From Curtobacterium sp. B18 (GTDB lineage Bacteria > Actinomycetota > Actinomycetes > Actinomycetales > Microbacteriaceae), in assembly GCF_000333375.1 (NCBI RefSeq), contig NZ_BACZ01000536.1, positions 1-38,069 on the forward strand: DNA of 38,069 nucleotides, read 5' to 3'. The number at the start of each line of letters is the position of its first letter. Position 1 is the first letter of the stretch. The translations under genes and the position numbers were made by a program. Of the stretch, positions 24,511 through 30,395 are shown piece by piece. The notes below the pieces were generated by a model. It had not been told where the DNA came from. It saw only the letters and a list, made by a program, of their open reading frames with translations, and did no database searches.

Positions 24511-24674
24511 CCACCGACCCGCACAGTGGGGGACTGCACTCCCCGGACGGTGTGTGCGAGGATCGACGCGGCGTCGACCTGGTCCGCTGCGGTGAGTGAG
24601 CCTGCATCTCACCGGAGCTCTTCTTCAGTGGTGGTTCCTGGCAGGCTCGGGCCCCGGTCCCTCCAGGAGGACTG

Positions 24675-25568
24675 ATGTCGAACACCGCACCCGCCCCCGA
24701 GTCCGTCGCCACCCCGGCCCGTGTCGCCACGAAGCGCACGATCCTCATGTGCAAGCCGACGCACTACACGGTCAGCTACCGGATCAACCCGTGGATGCAC
24801 CCCGAGGACCCGACCGACACGTCGAAGGCCGTCGAGCAGTGGCAGTCCCTCGTGGCCGTCTACGAGCAGCTCGGCTTCGACATCTCGTACATCGAACCGA
24901 TCGAGGGCCTGCCGGACATGGTCTACGCGGCCAACGGCGGCTTCGTGCTCGACGGCGTCGCGTACGGCGCGAAGTTCCAGTACCCCGAGCGCCAGCCCGA
25001 GGGCCCGGCCTACATGGACTGGTTCCGCAGCGCCGGCCTGACCGTCGCCGAGCCCGAAGAGACGAACGAGGGCGAGGGTGACTTCCTCCTCATCGGGAAC
25101 ACCATCTTCGCCGGCACCGGCTTCCGCTCGGACAGCACCTCGCACGAGGAGCTCGCGCGCATCTACGGCCGCGAGGTCGTCACCCTCAAGCTGATCAACC
25201 CGAACTTCTACCACCTCGACACCGCCATCGCCGTGCTCGACCCGGAGCCCGCCGCCGACGGCACGTCGAACATCGCCTACCTCGAGAGCGCGTTCGACGA
25301 GCCCTCCCTGGCGATCCTGCGCGAGCGCTTCCCGGACGCGATCATCGCGACCGAGGAGGACGCGGCGATCCTCGGCCTGAACTCCTACTCCGACGGGTTC
25401 AACGTCGTGATCGCCTCGCGCGCCACGACCTTCGCGGAGCAGCTCCGGGAGAAGGGCTACAACCCGATCGGCGTCGACCTGTCCGAGCTCCTGCTCGGCG
25501 GCGGTGGCGTGAAGTGCTGCACGCTCGACCTGCACCCGGTCGGCACCGGGACCTCGGTGGCACGCTGA
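24675..25568 (+). CDS. Dimethylargininase / guanidino-group hydrolase family
   Basis: A 297-residue member of the amidinotransferase (GME) superfamily, usually named dimethylargininase. Motifs: CKPTHYTVSYRINPWM near residue 26; MVYAANGGFVLDG; EGDFLLIGNTIFAGTGFRSD (acidic substrate-binding loop); NFYHLDTAIAVLD with the catalytic His; LGLNSYSDGFNVV; and GGGGVKCCTLDLHPV with the nucleophilic Cys (281 or 282). Family members hydrolyse dimethylarginine, arginine or citrulline. The overlapping downstream gene for ornithine aminotransferase suggests the product feeds ornithine, so an arginine dihydrolase- or citrulline hydrolase-type activity is worth considering. AGGAGGA precedes the ATG. Confidence 0.88.
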   Translation: MSNTAPAPESVATPARVATKRTILMCKPTHYTVSYRINPWMHPEDPTDTSKAVEQWQSLVAVYEQLGFDISYIEPIEGLPDMVYAANGGFVLDGVAYGAKFQYPERQPEGPAYMDWFRSAGLTVAEPEETNEGEGDFLLIGNTIFAGTGFRSDSTSHEELARIYGREVVTLKLINPNFYHLDTAIAVLDPEPAADGTSNIAYLESAFDEPSLAILRERFPDAIIATEEDAAILGLNSYSDGFNVVIASRATTFAEQLREKGYNPIGVDLSELLLGGGGVKCCTLDLHPVGTGTSVAR

Positions 25569-26791
25569 TGTCCACCTCCCTCGGGTCCCGCACCGCCGCG
25601 GCGCTCGCCGTCGAGGACCGTTCGCTCGCCCACAACTACAGCCCGCTGCCGGTCGTCATCGCATCGGGAGACGGCGCGTGGGTGACGGACGTCGACGGCA
25701 AGCGTTACCTCGACGGCCTCGCCGCGTACTCCGCAGTGAACTTCGGGCACGGCAACGCGCGGCTCCTCGACGCCGCCCGAGCGCAGCTCGACCGCGTCAC
25801 CCTGACGTCGCGGGCGTTCGTGAACGACCGCCTCGGACCGTTCGCGTCGGCGCTCGCCGCGCTCACGGACACCGACATGGTCCTGCCGATGAACACCGGT
25901 GCCGAGGCGGTGGAGTCCGCGATCAAGGTCTCCCGTGCCTGGGGCTACCGCGTCAAGGGCGTCCCCGCCGAGCGCGCCACGATCATCGTCGCCTCGGGGA
26001 ACTTCCACGGCCGCACCACGACGATCATCTCCTTCTCGGACGACCCGTCGGCGCACGACGACTTCGGGCCGTTCACACCAGGCTTCCGCACCGTGCCGTA
26101 CGGCGACGCGGCGGCCCTCCGCGAGGCGATGGACGAGACCGTCGTCGCCGTGCTGCTCGAGCCGATCCAGGGCGAGGGCGGGGTCGTCATCCCGCCGGCG
26201 TCGTACCTCCCCGACGTCCGCACGATCTGCGACGAGTTCGGCGCGCTGTTCGTCGCCGACGAGATCCAGTCCGGGCTCGGGCGCACGGGCCACACCCTCG
26301 CCGTGCAGCGCGTCGGGGTCACGCCGGACCTCATCACGCTCGGCAAGGCGCTCGGCGGCGGGATCGTCCCCGTGTCCGCCGTGGTCGGTCGGCGCGACGT
26401 GCTGGGTGTGCTGCGCCCGGGCGAGCACGGCTCCACCTTCGGCGGGAACCCGCTCGCGGCGGCCGTCGGGTCCGAGGTCGTGGCGATGCTCGACGAGGGC
26501 ACGTTCCAGCAGCGGGCGCTCGACGGCGAACCGCTGCTGCGCGGGCTCCTCGACGACCTCGTCGGGAACGGCGTCGTGTCCCACCGGGTCGCCGGACTCT
26601 GGGCCGGGATCGACATCGACCCCGCGCTCGGCACCGGCAAGGAGATCGCGCACGACATGGCCGACCGGGGCGTCCTCGTGAAGGACACGCACGGGTCGAC
26701 GATCCGCTTCGCGCCGCCGCTCGTCGTGACCGACGACGAGGTGCGCCTCGCGATCAGCGCCCTCGCCGAGGTCTTGGCCGCGCGAGCCTGA
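25568..26791 (+). CDS. rocD: Ornithine aminotransferase
   Basis: A 407-residue class III PLP aminotransferase converting ornithine and 2-oxoglutarate to glutamate semialdehyde and glutamate. Key points: YLDGLAAYSAVNFGHGN near the start, the phosphate-binding NTGAEAVESAIK, GNFHGRTTT, EPIQGEGGVVIPP, FVADEIQSGLGRTG (PLP-ring Asp), LGKALGGGIVPVSAV with the Schiff-base Lys260, and HGSTFGGNPLAAAV. These match RocD closely. ATG overlaps the previous stop (TGATG), so the pair is co-translated. Its product, glutamate semialdehyde, is also the substrate of the ALDH half of PutA at 15309. Confidence 0.95.
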   Translation: MSTSLGSRTAAALAVEDRSLAHNYSPLPVVIASGDGAWVTDVDGKRYLDGLAAYSAVNFGHGNARLLDAARAQLDRVTLTSRAFVNDRLGPFASALAALTDTDMVLPMNTGAEAVESAIKVSRAWGYRVKGVPAERATIIVASGNFHGRTTTIISFSDDPSAHDDFGPFTPGFRTVPYGDAAALREAMDETVVAVLLEPIQGEGGVVIPPASYLPDVRTICDEFGALFVADEIQSGLGRTGHTLAVQRVGVTPDLITLGKALGGGIVPVSAVVGRRDVLGVLRPGEHGSTFGGNPLAAAVGSEVVAMLDEGTFQQRALDGEPLLRGLLDDLVGNGVVSHRVAGLWAGIDIDPALGTGKEIAHDMADRGVLVKDTHGSTIRFAPPLVVTDDEVRLAISALAEVLAARA

Positions 26792-26803
26792 GCCCCGCGC
26801 ACG

Positions 26804-26840
26804 GCGCTCGCTTCGCGAGCCCCGCGCTCGCTTCGTGAGC
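26804..26840. repeat. 20-bp-period direct repeat of short hairpins
   Basis: Two copies of GCGCTCGCTTCG(C/T)GAGC at 26804-26820 and 26824-26840, each able to fold on itself (GCTCGC/GCGAGC in the first). The second runs into the left arm of the large palindrome at 26835. Confidence 0.6.
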
Positions 26841-26885
26841 AGAAATGGTCGGGTCGCCCCAGGGCACCCGACCATTTCTGCTCAC
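26835..26885. terminator. Perfect 20-bp inverted repeat (terminator or dispersed palindrome)
   Basis: Arms at 26835-26854 and 26866-26885 are exact reverse complements over 20 bp (left arm begins GTGAGCAGAAATGG; right ends ATTTCTGCTCAC), and the loop itself pairs GCCC/GGGC. It lies between convergent rocD and the epimerase-like gene and may terminate both. Its unusual length and AT-containing stem suggest a dispersed intergenic repeat. Confidence 0.75.
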
Positions 26886-26916
26886 CAAGCACGGCGGCGC
26901 CGCAGCGCCCCGCGAC

Positions 26917-27909
26917 TCACACCGCCCAGCGCGCCGCCAGCTCGTCCATCAGCCCGTCGAGCCGCTCGTCGACCACCTGCTCCTCCGGGTGCGCCTCGTA
27001 CCAGGCGATGACCTCGCGGACACCCTGCCGGTACGGGATCCTCGGCCGGTACCAGGGCACGAGCGACCGGACCTTGCTGTTGTCGAAGACCGACGAGTTC
27101 GCCTTGTCGCCGAGGAGCGCCGCACCCCACTCCGGGTCCACGGCGTTGATGGCATCAGCCGGCACGTGCACGATCCGCAGGTCGTCCACCCCCGCGGCCG
27201 CCGCGATCTCGTGCGCGATGGCGTTCCAGGTCGGCGCCTCGTCGCTCGTGATGGTGAACGGCTCCCCGATCGCCGAGGAGTTGTCGAGCAGCCCCGTGAA
27301 CCCGACCGCGAAGTCCCGGCTGTGCGTGAGGGTCCACAGCGACGAGCCGTCACCGGTGATGATGATCGGCTTGCCGGCACGCATCCGCGCGACGGCGGTC
27401 CACCCGCCCGTGAGGGGCAGCTTGGTCTCGTCGTAGGTGTGCGACGGTCGGATGATCGTGACCGGGAAGTCCTGCTCGCGGTAGGCGGCCATCAGCAGCT
27501 CCTCGCACGCGATCTTGTCCCGCGAGTACTGCCAGTACGGGTTCTTCAGCGGCGTCGACTCGGTGATCGGCAGGTGCGTCGCCGGGGTCTGGTACGCCGA
27601 GGCCGACGAGATGAACACGTACTGCCTGGTCCGCCCGGCGAAGAACTCGACGTCGGCCTGCACCTGGTCCGGCGTGAAGGCGATCCAGTTCACGACGACG
27701 TCCCAGTGGCGGTCGCCGACCGCGTCCGCCAGGGCGCTCCGGTCCGAGACGTCGGCCTGGAGGCGCGTCACACCCTCCGGGATCGGCCTGCCCCCGGTGG
27801 TCCCCCGGTTGAGCACGGTGACGTCGAACCCCTGCTCGGCGGCTTCGCGGACACAGGAGGCACTGATCACCCCGCTGCCGCCGATGAACAGCACGCTCGC
27901 TCCCGACAT
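26917..27909 (-). CDS. NAD-dependent epimerase/dehydratase family protein
   Basis: A 330-residue extended SDR. The Rossmann loop is FIGGSGVISASCV at residues 7-19; the NAD-side strand VTVLNRGTTGG follows; VVVNWIAFTPDQV and FISSASAYQ precede the catalytic YWQYSRDKIACEE (YxxxK). The C-terminal part (TITSDEAPTWNAIAHEIAAA, VPWYRPRIPYRQGVREVIAW) matches sugar-nucleotide epimerase and isoflavone-reductase-like relatives. Substrate unknown. ATG 27909 has AAGGAG 6-8 nt upstream. It follows the broken Abi gene by 57 bp on the same strand. Confidence 0.88.
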   Translation of the reverse strand: MSGASVLFIGGSGVISASCVREAAEQGFDVTVLNRGTTGGRPIPEGVTRLQADVSDRSALADAVGDRHWDVVVNWIAFTPDQVQADVEFFAGRTRQYVFISSASAYQTPATHLPITESTPLKNPYWQYSRDKIACEELLMAAYREQDFPVTIIRPSHTYDETKLPLTGGWTAVARMRAGKPIIITGDGSSLWTLTHSRDFAVGFTGLLDNSSAIGEPFTITSDEAPTWNAIAHEIAAAAGVDDLRIVHVPADAINAVDPEWGAALLGDKANSSVFDNSKVRSLVPWYRPRIPYRQGVREVIAWYEAHPEEQVVDERLDGLMDELAARWAV

Positions 27910-27966
27910 GGACGCTCCTTCGCTCCCGGCGGCACCGCTGCGTGCCGCACTCCCTCGATCCTGCAC

Positions 27967-28478
27967 CTACCCGTCAGGGCGGGCGCGGAGCACGGCTCGG
28001 AGCGAGGTGGTGTCCCGTGCCCAGGATTCCGCGTGCGGGCTGATCCAGCCGAGCAGTTCGAGCGCGTAGTCGTGGTCCCGCTGCAGGTCACGCGCGTGGA
28101 TCGGTTCGTGGTGCGCAGCGCGGTTCCGCACGAAGTGCAGTTGCTGCAGTCGCCGACGCACCTCCCGTTGTCGCGTCAAGGAGTCCGCGGGTCCGTGCGG
28201 GAACCCCCGGTGGAGCGCTGGTGTCCACAGCGCGGTCAAGTACCGCGACTCGACGAGGTACCGCCAGAACCCGAAGCCGAGCTCGGCGATGACGCGCCCG
28301 TGCACTTCGCCGCGACGGCCGTCGCGACTCGCCCGAGCCCGGTGAGCTCCATCACCGATGCCGCGGCTCGCATGTTCCACTCGTAGAGCCGCAACGCCGC
28401 GGTCGTGGACCGTGTTCGTTCGGCGTACGAACGGAGCCGCTCGGCCGTGATCAAGCGCTCGACTTCGCTTTCCAGCAT
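27967..28478 (-). pseudogene. Abi-family (AbiF/Abi_2-like) HEPN ribonuclease, broken by internal deletion/frameshift
   Basis: Two frames make one recognisable Abi-like protein. From ATG 28478 (GGGAAG just upstream) frame one encodes the N-terminal part: VERLITAERLRSYAERTRST, LRLYEWNMRAAASVMELTG. Near 28336-28344 homology jumps to another frame: ASRDGRRGEVHGRVIAELGF, GFWRYLVESRYLTALWTP, then HFVRNRAAHHEP and LELLGWISP to the stop at 27967. RNRAAH (28111-28128) is the HEPN RNase motif Rx4H. The span is 512 nt, not divisible by three. Intact relatives, as I recall them, have about 45-50 more residues at the junction, so a deletion is inferred. These are phage-defence or toxin proteins. A structured RNA lies just upstream. 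Confidence 0.72.
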
Positions 28479-28503
28479 CACTTCCCTGTCTGCTACCGTG
28501 GAT

Positions 28504-28556
28504 GACGAAGACCCCGGAACGATCACTGGCCCAGGCCACATCGCCGGGGTTTCGTC
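28504..28556 (-). ncRNA. Structured RNA upstream of the Abi/HEPN gene
   Basis: On the minus strand GACGAAACCCCGG (28556-28544) pairs with CCGGGGTCTTCGTC (28517-28504), one bulged base. Inside, CGAT (28543-28540) pairs ATCG (28523-28520), and TGGC pairs GCCA around a CTGG loop. The result is a nearly continuous hairpin of about 53 nt, 25 nt before the Abi start. A TACGCT -10 at 28582-28587 would start transcription about 20 nt before it. Rfam describes abiF RNAs next to Abi_2 genes; similarity here is by position and size and has not been tested. It could also be a leader hairpin. Confidence 0.6.
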
Positions 28557-28581
28557 TTTCCCCCGCCGCTCCTGAAACATC

Positions 28582-28591
28582 AGCGTACAGT
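28582..28591. promoter_or_regulatory. Overlapping divergent -10 hexamers
   Basis: AGCGTACAGT contains TACGCT on the minus strand (28587-28582, toward the RNA and Abi gene) and TACAGT on the plus strand (28586-28591, toward the aldo/keto reductase). The two share the TA pair at 28586-28587, so firing of one would block the other. No good -35 elements are obvious. Confidence 0.4.
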
Positions 28592-28673
28592 CACCGGTCC
28601 GCACGGAGGTCACGAGGACTACCGTCACGGTTCGGGCCGCACCGACGCGTCCCACGACAGGAGTGACACGCAC

Positions 28674-29684
28674 ATGGAGTACCGCTACCTCGGCAACTCG
28701 GGCCTCAAGGTCTCCGAGATCACCTACGGCAACTGGCTCACCCACGCCTCCCAGGTCGAGAACGACGCCGCGATCGCCTGCGTCCGGGCAGCGCTCGACG
28801 TCGGCATCTCGACGTTCGACACCGCCGACGTGTACGCCAACACCGGCGCCGAGACCGTCCTCGGCGAGGCGCTGAAGGGGGAGCGGCGCCAGTCCCTCGA
28901 GATCGCCACGAAGGTGTTCGGGCCGACCGGACCCAAGGGGCACAACGACACCGGCCTCAGCCGCAAGCACATCCTCGAGTCGATCAACGGCTCGCTCGAG
29001 CGACTGCAGACCGACTACGTCGACCTCTACCAGGCGCACCGCTTCGACTACGAGACGCCGCTCGAGGAGACGATGATGGCGTTCGCGGACGTCGTCCGCC
29101 AGGGCAAGGCGCTCTACATCGGCGTGAGCGAGTGGACCGCCGAGCAGCTCCGTGCGGGGCACGAGCTCGCCGACGACCTCGGCGTCCAGCTCATCTCGAA
29201 CCAGCCGCAGTACTCGGCACTCTGGCGCGTCATCGAGGGCGAGGTCGTCCCGACGTCCGAGGAGCTCGGGATCTCGCAGATCGTCTGGTCGCCGATCGCG
29301 CAGGGTGTCCTGACCGGCAAGTACCAGCCCGGCCAGCCGCTGCCGGAGGGGTCACGCGCCACCGACGACAAGGGCGGCGCGAAGATGATCGAGCGGTTCA
29401 TGCGCGACGAGGTGCTCTCGGCCGTCCAGGAGCTCGGGCCGATCGCCGACGAGCTGAACCTGTCCATGGCGCAGCTCGCGGTCGCCTGGGTGCTGCAGAA
29501 CGAGAACGTGGCGTCCGCGATCATCGGCGCCTCGCGTCCGGAGCAGGTGCACGACAACGCCGGCGCGGCCGGGGTGACGATCCCCGAGGAGCTGCTGTCG
29601 CGCATCGACGACGCCCTCGGTTCGGTCATCGAGCGTGACCCGGCGAAGACCGAGGACAGCAGCCCGAAGACCCGCGAGGCCTAG
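28674..29684 (+). CDS. Aldo/keto reductase (Kv-beta-like)
   Basis: A 336-residue NADPH-dependent aldo/keto reductase with a TIM barrel. Catalytic tetrad in view: Asp49 and Tyr54 in FDTADVYAN, Lys80 in IATKVFG, and His in YQAHRFDY. NADPH-binding elements GVSEWTAEQL, SNQPQYSALWR, WSPIAQGVLTGKY and IIGASRPEQVHDN are the pattern of the AKR6/Kv-beta-like and general-stress YhdN group. The last 15 residues are charged. ATG 28674 has AGGAG 10 nt upstream, and a -10 hexamer at 28586 predicts a leader of about 75 nt. Natural substrate unknown. A large hairpin follows immediately. Confidence 0.92.
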   Translation: MEYRYLGNSGLKVSEITYGNWLTHASQVENDAAIACVRAALDVGISTFDTADVYANTGAETVLGEALKGERRQSLEIATKVFGPTGPKGHNDTGLSRKHILESINGSLERLQTDYVDLYQAHRFDYETPLEETMMAFADVVRQGKALYIGVSEWTAEQLRAGHELADDLGVQLISNQPQYSALWRVIEGEVVPTSEELGISQIVWSPIAQGVLTGKYQPGQPLPEGSRATDDKGGAKMIERFMRDEVLSAVQELGPIADELNLSMAQLAVAWVLQNENVASAIIGASRPEQVHDNAGAAGVTIPEELLSRIDDALGSVIERDPAKTEDSSPKTREA

Positions 29685-29693
29685 CCGCCCGTC

Positions 29694-29736
29694 CCAGGAG
29701 GCGCGGTGCGGGTCCGACCCGCGCCGCGCCTCCTGG
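29694..29736 (+). terminator. Double-stem hairpin after the aldo/keto reductase gene
   Basis: Outer arms CCAGGAGGCGCGG (29694-29706) and CCGCGCCTCCTGG (29724-29736) are perfect over 13 bp; inner GCGGGT/ACCCGC add 6 bp around CCG. It starts 9 bp after the stop. Confidence 0.75.
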
Positions 29737-29775
29737 ACACGGTCGCGGTGACCGGCGTCACACCGTTCAGACAAC

Positions 29776-29807
29776 GGAAAAGGCCCCCTGCCGAAGCAGG
29801 GGGCCTT
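29776..29807 (-). terminator. Terminator of the tRNA operon
   Basis: On the minus strand AAGGCCCCCTGC and GCAGGGGGCCTT form a perfect 12-bp stem with a TTCG tetraloop, followed by TTTT (into 29778). A classic intrinsic terminator 7 bp beyond the tRNA-Phe 3' end. Confidence 0.9.
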
Positions 29808-29813
29808 CACCGG

Positions 29814-29886
29814 TGGCTGGACACGGCATCGATCCGTGGACCTTTCGATTTTCAGTCGAACGCTCTACCAACTGAGCTATCCAGCC
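29814..29886 (-). tRNA. tRNA-Phe (GAA)
   Basis: A 73-nt cloverleaf with acceptor arms GGCTGGA/TCCAGCC and discriminator A. The anticodon stem TTCGA/TCGAA encloses the loop CTGAAAA, giving anticodon GAA. The D-loop AGTTGGTAGA and T-arm GGATCGATGCC-type elements are present. The CCA end is not encoded (ACCG follows). Last of three tRNAs in one transcript. Confidence 0.97.
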
Positions 29887-29890
29887 GTGG

Positions 29891-29964
29891 CGACCCTGAC
29901 GGGACTTGAACCCGCGACCTCCGCCGTGACAGGGCGGCACGCTAACCAACTGCGCTACAGGGCC
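29891..29964 (-). tRNA. tRNA-Asp (GTC)
   Basis: A 74-nt cloverleaf with acceptor arms GGCCCTG/CAGGGTC (one G-U pair), anticodon stem CCGCC/GGCGG and loop CTGTCAC, anticodon GTC. T-arm GCGGGTTCAAGTCCCGT. The discriminator G is followed by CCA in the genome (29888-29890), 4 nt before tRNA-Phe. Confidence 0.97.
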
Positions 29965-30021
29965 ATGTTGAATTACTGTCTTGCCGGTCTCGCTCTGCTT
30001 GCTTGCTCACTCTGCGAAGAG

Positions 30022-30094
30022 TGACCCCAACGGGATTCGAACCCGTGCTGCCGCCGTGAAAGGGCGGTGTCCTAGGCCACTAAACGATAGGGCC
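30022..30094 (-). tRNA. tRNA-Glu (TTC)
   Basis: A 73-nt cloverleaf: acceptor arms GGCCCTA/TGGGGTC, anticodon stem CCGCC/GGCGG, loop CTTTCAC, anticodon TTC, T-arm CGGGTTCGAATCCCG. First of the Glu-Asp-Phe cluster; 57 bp separate it from tRNA-Asp. CCA is not encoded. Confidence 0.97.
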
Positions 30095-30124
30095 GCAAGC
30101 GGTGCTTCGCGCTACCGATGGACA

Positions 30125-30153
30125 AGCATACGGATGCCCCGCAGGTTTCACAA
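30125..30153 (-). promoter_or_regulatory. Promoter of the tRNA operon
   Basis: On the minus strand TTGTGA (30153-30148), 17 bp, then TATGCT (30130-30125). This is the best -35/-10 pair in the window and lies 30 bp upstream of tRNA-Glu, as expected for a strong stable-RNA promoter. Confidence 0.75.
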
Positions 30154-30326
30154 ATCGAGGCGCTCCGCCGCGGAATCCCCGGCGTGTCGTGGGGGCGGGC
30201 CCGGTCCGCAGGGCTTCACTCACCGTGGGGCAGCAGGCCCCGATTCGTGCTGTCGATCCTCCGGTGGGAGCATCGTCGTCGGTCCCGTACCCCTCGTGCG
30301 AGGGGGTGTGCGGGTGCGACACCTGT

Positions 30327-30382
30327 TGTTACTGTTGCGCTTGTTAACAGTGTTACGTGCGTGAGCCTTGCCGCGCTGTTAC
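30327..30382. promoter_or_regulatory. Cluster of TGTTAC elements upstream of the M23 peptidase gene
   Basis: TGTTAC at 30327-30332, 30351-30356 and 30377-30382, plus TGTTAAC at 30342-30348, in an otherwise GC-rich leader ending 14 bp before the ATG at 30396. On the opposite strand they read GTAACA, like the direct repeats bound by the actinobacterial cell-wall regulator MtrA; that match is from memory. The rest of the 301-bp gap between tRNA-Glu and this gene holds the tRNA promoter and a CCCCTCG-TG-CGAGGGG hairpin (30290-30306), and no gene. Confidence 0.4.
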
Positions 30383-30395
30383 GAAATCGAGATGT

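Noticed and set aside
26835-26885. Terminal inverted repeats of an insertion sequence
   Set aside because: The arms are only 11 bp apart with no transposase and no target-site duplication.
29888-29890. Encoded CCA end for tRNA-Asp as a functional feature
   Set aside because: The two neighbouring tRNAs lack it, so the CCA is probably chance and is left out of the tRNA coordinates.
30095-30395. Possible c-di-AMP (ydaO-type) riboswitch ahead of the cell-wall hydrolase genes
   Set aside because: Expected because such genes often carry one in Actinobacteria, but the conserved riboswitch core segments could not be found in the leader.
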